Assembly: GCA_905250125.1 (NCBI GenBank)
Contig: CAJNOL010000549.1
Location: 1 to 64,000 of the forward strand
Direction: 5' to 3'
DNA from: Rotaria sordida
Lineage: Eukaryota; Rotifera; Eurotatoria; Philodinida; Philodinidae
Length of the DNA stretch: 64,000 nt
Shown: positions 58,501 to 64,000 of the stretch, in pieces
How positions within the stretch are numbered: position 1 is the stretch's first letter
Layout: the number at the start of each line of letters is the position of its first letter
Made by a program: the position numbers and the translations under genes
Notes under the pieces: model-generated
What the model was told of the DNA's origin: nothing
Databases searched by the model: none
The model's input: only the letters and a program-made list of their open reading frames with translations

Positions 58501-58994
58501 CTATATAAAACAAAAAGAATGTTTGGTATTCTTCTTTTATAATCGTATATTTATTAATCCTTGTCAACAATTATTCTCATAATGAAACATCATTCAAGAC
58601 AGACACATGATACATCATCAAATGACACGTACAGTCATGCACAGTAGGACTTATACTTGAATCTATCAATGATCATATAGTAGTATTCTTATGAAAGAGT
58701 GTAAAACGAATATTATACTACATGATTATTCAATCAAATTTATTTTTTTTCGTATTAACAAGTGTAGTAAAGAAATGCTTTTAAGAAAAAAAAAATATCT
58801 TACTCAATTGTAATAACAATAATTGATTTACCACTTGATTTAATTGGAATATCAGAAGAATTAAAATGTTCTGTAGCAATATTTTTTCTTGATGATCTTC
58901 GTGAAGTTCTTGGTAATCGATTAGAATTTAATGATTCTTCTTCTAGTTGATTTTCTTTTTGAGATAATATTGAAGAAGTATTATGATTATCCAT
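55593..58994 (-). CDS. Intermediate filament protein, lamin-type rod, no tail domain
   Basis: Nine exons join in frame to 542 residues: 58804-58994 (ATG 58994), 57510-57635, 57294-57449, 57123-57232, 56714-57063, 56543-56662, 56240-56460, 55998-56116 and 55593-55828. A 65-residue basic Ser/Arg head is followed by the helix-initiation motif [20 protein letters not shown]. Coil 1B has the long form, then [20 protein letters not shown] and LESWYQSKV in coil 2, and helix termination [14 protein letters not shown] at about 412-425. The rod is about 358 residues, the lamin/protostome IF size (vertebrate cytoplasmic rods are about 310). The 117-residue tail is Ser/Asn/Asp-rich and lacks a lamin fold. 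No AATAAA lies between its stop and the next gene. Acceptor-like TTTTCTTTTAG and TTATTAG precede the ATG. The first intron (1,168 bp) hosts a repeat. Confidence 0.92.
57764..57960. repeat. Dispersed repeat, copy 2, inside IF gene intron 1
   Basis: This copy matches 2101-2360 in the same orientation, starting AAAAAGCTGTTAGCGCAATT and ending near AAATTTCTATCCCTATATTT. The 57960-58250 sequence continues with GC-richer, non-host-like composition and may be more of the same decayed element. Confidence 0.6.
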
Positions 58995-61900
58995 TGAACT
59001 AATAACAAGCAATTAAACTAAAAGAAAAATACAATAGATCAACAATAACATTTTTAGATAGAAAAATCGCCATATTCCGATCTTTGTAAGAATTAATATA
59101 TAATGATTTTCTTTTGGAAAAGCCCTCTAAGTTTTATTTTTCTTTTCTTTTTTTTTTTTTTATAATAATGAGATCATATGCACGAATAGAGAATACCAGG
59201 AGACGATTTTCTTTTTCTTTCTTATTAATCGAGCTATAGAAATGAACAATAATAATTCTTCCCTTCTTTTTCTTCGCTTGTGTTATTCATTATTATGAAC
59301 AAAATAAGCAAAATATATTATTTGCGGTAAAACTAACATTTTCATGTTGTAATAATAAGAAACTAATCGTTTAGATTTTGACAAAATAAGAAGAATAAAA
59401 TACTTTGCATGATTTCTCTACATATTTATATTTATGTTATTCCAACACATGCACTATTTCTTGAAAACTAGTCTATCAAGATTATTTTATATGCATATAT
59501 TAATCAATATCTTTTCCATATTCCCATAGAGATATATACATAATCAAACAAGAATGTAATCAATGTATTGTAAGATTATCCAGTAGTGCACATATGCAGA
59601 AATAATAATAGAATATATAATTCATTATCATAGAAAAGAAAAAGAATCTTGAATGATTTACGTCTATATTAAGATTAGTGATTGAAAGCTTATCTTTACT
59701 TAAAGAAAGAAACAAAAAAACTTATATGTCAAGAAGTTCTAATTACTACGTCATAACTTTATTTGATGACAGAAGATGAGGATGAGAGATAAGATAAGTA
59801 TATATATATAGTGCAGAAAATATTGTATATAGTAAGATTTTTTTTTTTTTCTGTAAAATCAAGTTCATACGGAATATAAGAAGAACACCTGCTATGAAAT
59901 ATGTCTAAACATACGTCTTTTAACATGTAAATAGATCATTTTAAAACAATTCATAATTTTCTTATATATATATGTATATAGAAAACTGTATTTCAAGTGA
60001 AGATACTTAAATAAAGTCTACAATACTCTATAGCATATTATTTTGACTTTTTTTTGTTTTTATTATATTATTTCTCTTAGACAATTTATTCAATTATTGA
60101 TTTGTATAGATGTATACCATAGATCATCAAATTGAATATTGTGGAAGTAATATTATGTACAAATGTTTCATGTCGAAATAGACAAATATTAGTTATAACA
60201 AATGTACTATGTAGAATAAAAATGACATACCGTTAGGATATATGGTCGATCAGCGTATTCATATACCAATCGTTTTTTGTCAACAATAGTAAAATTATGT
60301 CTAATAAATGCTTGTTTAGTGTCGTTAGGCACAAAAAAAAATTTTTTTTTATATACTAATCATAGTATTAGTGGGTGTATACACAACGTTATCAAGATAA
60401 AAAAAAGGAAATAAATTGTTTCTTGTTGTCTCCCTCTCTCTCTCTGTCCTATAGAAGAAAAAATTTCTCTTTAGTCTAGCTTCTATTATCATCTTTCATG
60501 CCTGCAACTGTCCTTCCTCTAATGTTTGTTCTATATGTGAAGGCGAATAAACGTAATTGTATGTCTTTAACACTCTAGACATTGTCTATTCATGCATATG
60601 GAAAACGACAGAATCTATAAATATAGTTCCTTTTTTTTCTCTTTGATCATTTATGTTGTATAATTCGACAACAATTATTTTATTAGTTTCAATTTGTTAA
60701 AAAACTAATCGTGTTTATTTGTATTAATCAAAAAACAAAATGTATATATATATAATGTATTAGAAGTACAGAATCTATTAACACACAGGCACATGTGTTT
60801 GTGAGCAGTTTTTTTTTCTAGAGATGAATATACAAGTTTTATAATTTATTTTTCCATATAACGTAATAAAGTAGTTTCTTCTTAGTACATTACCTTTTCA
60901 CATGAAAATTATTTTATAGGATCTTGTATATATGTTAAGAAAGTTCATTCTTCTCGTTTTCATTGAATATATAAGGTGAGTTATAAGTAACTAAATATCA
61001 AAAAAAAAAAAGTTAAAATATCTTAATTTTGGTTCTAATTCTTTTTATTTTTTTGTTATTGCAAATAGAGACTTACGTATTTAATAATATATGCATACCA
61101 TAAATATCCATAGCGTTAAAGTATCATTACTAAAGAGATATAATCTATTGTCATGGAAAGAAAATTATCTGTGGAGATCGATCCATAGGTATTTTTCTTA
61201 AAGCTTCAAGAAAAAAAAAGGCCAACCAGCTTGATAGAACTGAAACTGAGATATTCCAAGGTTGCGCTGTTCTACAGTTACTTATAGTAGCATTATGTTT
61301 GAGTTGCAAAGATAAATCGGCTCTTTTTTTTTCTATTTATACAATAGAGGCATATATTATTTCAGTGAGATAGCTTGTACCTACTATATTGTCAACACTT
61401 TATAATGAAAGAAAAATGGTAGATCCATCAATCAGAAAACTCTGTGCATAGATGAATATATTCATATCAAATAAAGCATCTTTCTTTGACGTTCTTCTAT
61501 GACTTTTGGCAATGATGCATCAGTAGAGGACATCTATTGCTTGTCATACAAAAAAAACCTTTTTGTTTTTTTTTGCAATATCGAAAGAATATTTTTGTTT
61601 TTTGATTAAGAAAAGATATTTTATTATATGATTATTATAGAAATATTTTATTCAGATATTAAAACTACATGTTGAATGGATAGACAAATATATATATATA
61701 TATATATATATATCGATTTTGAAATTGCAATAAACCTATGATTACACAATCGATGCTGATAAGAATTTTTTTTTGATTTGATTTATACATGTAATAAATT
61801 CATAATACTATATACATTAAATATTTACTTGTCAATAAAATTTATTTCCCATGAACAAATAAAATAAAATAATAAAAACATAAAATTTCAAACAATGTCG

Positions 61901-62393
61901 TTTTGATTTTTCATCTTTAAAAGTTTAAATCGTTTATATATACATATCATACAAAAATATCAATTAAATTGTTTTAAATTCAATCCGAAATCTATTCATT
62001 TGATTAAGTGTTAATTTCAAGATAAACATGACTTTTCTATTTCATATCAGTTGGCATTTATTCATTTGTAATTTAATAGTACCCTGAAACAAAAAGCAAA
62101 TAGGTCACGTTTAAATTTGAAAACCTTGAATAATTGTAATATTATTCATTAAGAATTTATTTGAATCTTAACCAAATATTGTCTAGTTTCGATATATCTA
62201 AAGAAATAGCTATTATCAAAATATTAGTGAATATAATAGAAAATTTTCTACTATGTGTAAGTGCTTTTATTTATTTTTCATCAATTTCAAATAGATAATC
62301 GAACATATACATTAATTACTAAAACATTTAACTTGAACGCATCCATTCTGAAAACGATACTCAAAAACGAAAAACACGCATAGGTGTCATTAT
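58995..62393. other. Intergenic between two IF genes
   Basis: 3.4 kb of AT-rich sequence with simple repeats ((AT)n at 61687-61715, CTCTCT near 60430). No gene, RNA or mobile element is recognised. It should contain the promoter of the rod-only IF gene and the 3' UTR of the keratin-like gene. Confidence 0.6.
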
Positions 62394-64000
62394 TTAACTT
62401 GATGATGAAAATTCTCGATGAGATGATGCATGTGAATATGACATACCACCACCACCACCACCACCACCACCTTGTGTTCCACTATAACTAGAAGTTATTC
62501 GACCAGGACTACCAATTGAACCAGTAACTCCAGAACTACTTACACCACCTCCCGTACTTGAAATATATGTACGTTGAATTGTTGTTGAACGACCACCACC
62601 ACCACCACTACCGCCGCCACCTGAATATGAAATTGAACCAGCAACATTCATACCACCTGTTGCTCGTTCAGCTTCTAATCGTCGTGCTTCTTCAAGAACA
62701 TGATCAACAATTTGTTTAAGACCTTCACGATTACTTGTTCCTTCAAGTAATTCTCTATATGTATTGATTTCTTTTTCTAATGATGTTTTCATAGTTGTAA
62801 CTTCTTCATATTCTCGTTGTAATTTTTCTAATTTACGACGTAAATCTTCAATTTCAGCCGTACGTCTTTGTATTAAACGACCACCTAGAAAAAAAAAAAA
62901 AAAAATTTTAAATTATTGAATTAAAAAAAAAAAGAATAAGAAAATATCGATTTTTACCATCATCACGTTCTTGATTAATATGTAATTGAAGTTCTTTTAT
63001 TCTATTACTTAATTCTTCATTTCTTGCTCTCATATGTGCAACTTCATTACGTGTTGATAATAATGTTGTACGTAATCTTTCTTCTTGAAGTCTTTGTTGT
63101 TCACTTTGTATTGGATCAAGATCAGGTTTTTGATATCTTAATATAAGTTCATTATATGATACCATATAACGATTATGTAAATCTGTACGTTGTTGTTCAT
63201 TAAGTGTTTCAAATTCATTACGAATATCACGAATAGCTTGTGCCAATTCATTACGAAAAAAATGTGAAGGATCTAAATTAACATCAACAACAGTTTTTGA
63301 ACGTAATTCATTTAAATCAGCTTCATGCATTTGTTTAATCATAGCTAGTTCATCTTCTAATGCCATTTTTTCTGTATCAAGTGAACTTTTAACAAATGTT
63401 TCATTTTGTATTTCATTTTGTAAACGTGCTATTTCAGATGCTAAACGTTGTGTTTCAGCTTTATAACGTCGTGCTTCATCTTCAAGATCAGCTAAACGAC
63501 GACGAAATAAATTAATTTGTGCTTCATTTTCAGCTATTTGTTGTTGAAGACGATCAATTGCTGAACGATCTGTTTCACGACTATTTAAAATTTCATCATA
63601 ACGTTTACGATAACGACCAGCTTCTTTTTCAGCATCACGTGCTTTTACTTCAGCTGCTGCACGATCACGTGTTGTATCATCAATAAGTTTTCTTGCTTCA
63701 TTCATTTCAACTTCATACATTTCTTTTATTCTTGATGAACCTTGTCCTGATTTATTTTGTAATGCTTCTAATTCTAATTGTAATTTACGATTTTGTGCTT
63801 CAAGAAATCGTACTTTTTCAACATATTGAGCAAATTTATCATTTAATTGACTTAATTCACGTTTTTCTCTTTCACGTGTTTCATTAACAGCAACTAATGC
63901 TGTTACACCACGATTTGGTCTTAATGGTATACCAGAAAAATTTCCAAGACCAGCTATTGATGCTAAACCTGATATACCACCACCAGCAGCAAAACCACCA
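62394..64000 (-). CDS. Cytoplasmic-type intermediate filament protein with Gly/Ser-rich tail (5' part off window)
   Basis: Two exons are visible: 62958-64000 (open to the right edge) and 62394-62884. The fragment begins in a Gly/Ala-rich head (GGFAAGGGISGLASIAGLGN), then helix initiation KRELSQLNDKFAQYVEKVRF with LEAQNRKLQLELEAL. A long coil 1B of protostome type follows (RYRKRYDEIL..INLFRRRLADLEDEARRY), then FFRNELAQAIRDIRNEFETL, and helix termination INTYRELLEGTSNR. The tail is keratin-like, with Gly runs GGGGSGGGGGRS and GGGGGGGGG and Ser-rich ends, and has no lamin fold. It should form cytoplasmic filaments in epithelia or support tissue. It lies in the same orientation as the neighbouring IF gene and is clearly better conserved; tandem duplication is plausible but the two rods are well diverged. 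Confidence 0.94.

Overview
The window is AT-rich nuclear DNA from an invertebrate animal. Genes are split by many short introns (often 50-60 bp, GT..AG) and separated by kilobases of simple AT-rich sequence with decayed transposons and foldback elements. The gene set (protostome-type intermediate filaments with a long coil 1B, 5-HT2-like and mGluR-like receptors, an axonemal dynein p28, a neuronal calcium sensor) and the compact introns fit a small protostome. A bdelloid rotifer is my best guess; that is inference from style and content, not a database match. All gene structures below were rebuilt by hand from frame-consistent splice sites.

Layout. 0.6-1.6 kb: relic Tc1-like transposon. 2.6-3.0 kb (-): first three exons of a HIP1/Sla2-type ANTH endocytic adaptor running off the left edge. 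5.0-8.5 kb (-): complete 5-exon 5-HT2-like receptor with a very long third intracellular loop. 11.2-12.3 kb (-): claudin-like four-TM protein. 14.1-14.5 kb: long palindrome touching an assembly gap. 15.1-16.6 kb: Asterix (PAT complex) and axonemal dynein p28, convergent with 79 bp between stop codons. 19.6 kb: RAMAC, the cap-methyltransferase activator. 24.1-25.4 kb: internally deleted mariner-type element with about 200-bp terminal inverted repeats. 26.3-33.8 kb (+): 11-exon metabotropic glutamate receptor-like gene. 35.6-37.3 kb: NAA20. 39.3-40.3 kb: neuronal calcium sensor. 41.26 kb: 5S rRNA. 43.8-45.1 kb: peptide-type class A GPCR.

The right-hand 17 kb is an intermediate-filament cluster, all on the minus strand. 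A keratin-like IF gene enters from the right edge (62.4-64.0 kb). A second IF gene (55.6-59.0 kb) encodes a lamin-type rod but stops without a lamin tail domain. Only 136 bp downstream on the same strand begins a 12-exon gene for a roughly 1,775-residue Ser/Thr-rich, low-complexity protein (46.7-55.5 kb) whose last two exons encode that missing lamin tail domain. Rod and tail therefore sit in adjacent tandem units, either as a trans-spliced operon or as alternative isoforms of one giant lamin-like gene. I consider this the most interesting feature of the window.

Several genes carry a polypyrimidine-AG acceptor within about 45 nt upstream of their ATG, compatible with spliced-leader addition or 5'-UTR introns. 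Repeats are numerous: foldback elements inside introns of the mGluR, NAA20 and lamin-tail genes, and a dispersed repeat shared between 2.1 kb and 57.8 kb.
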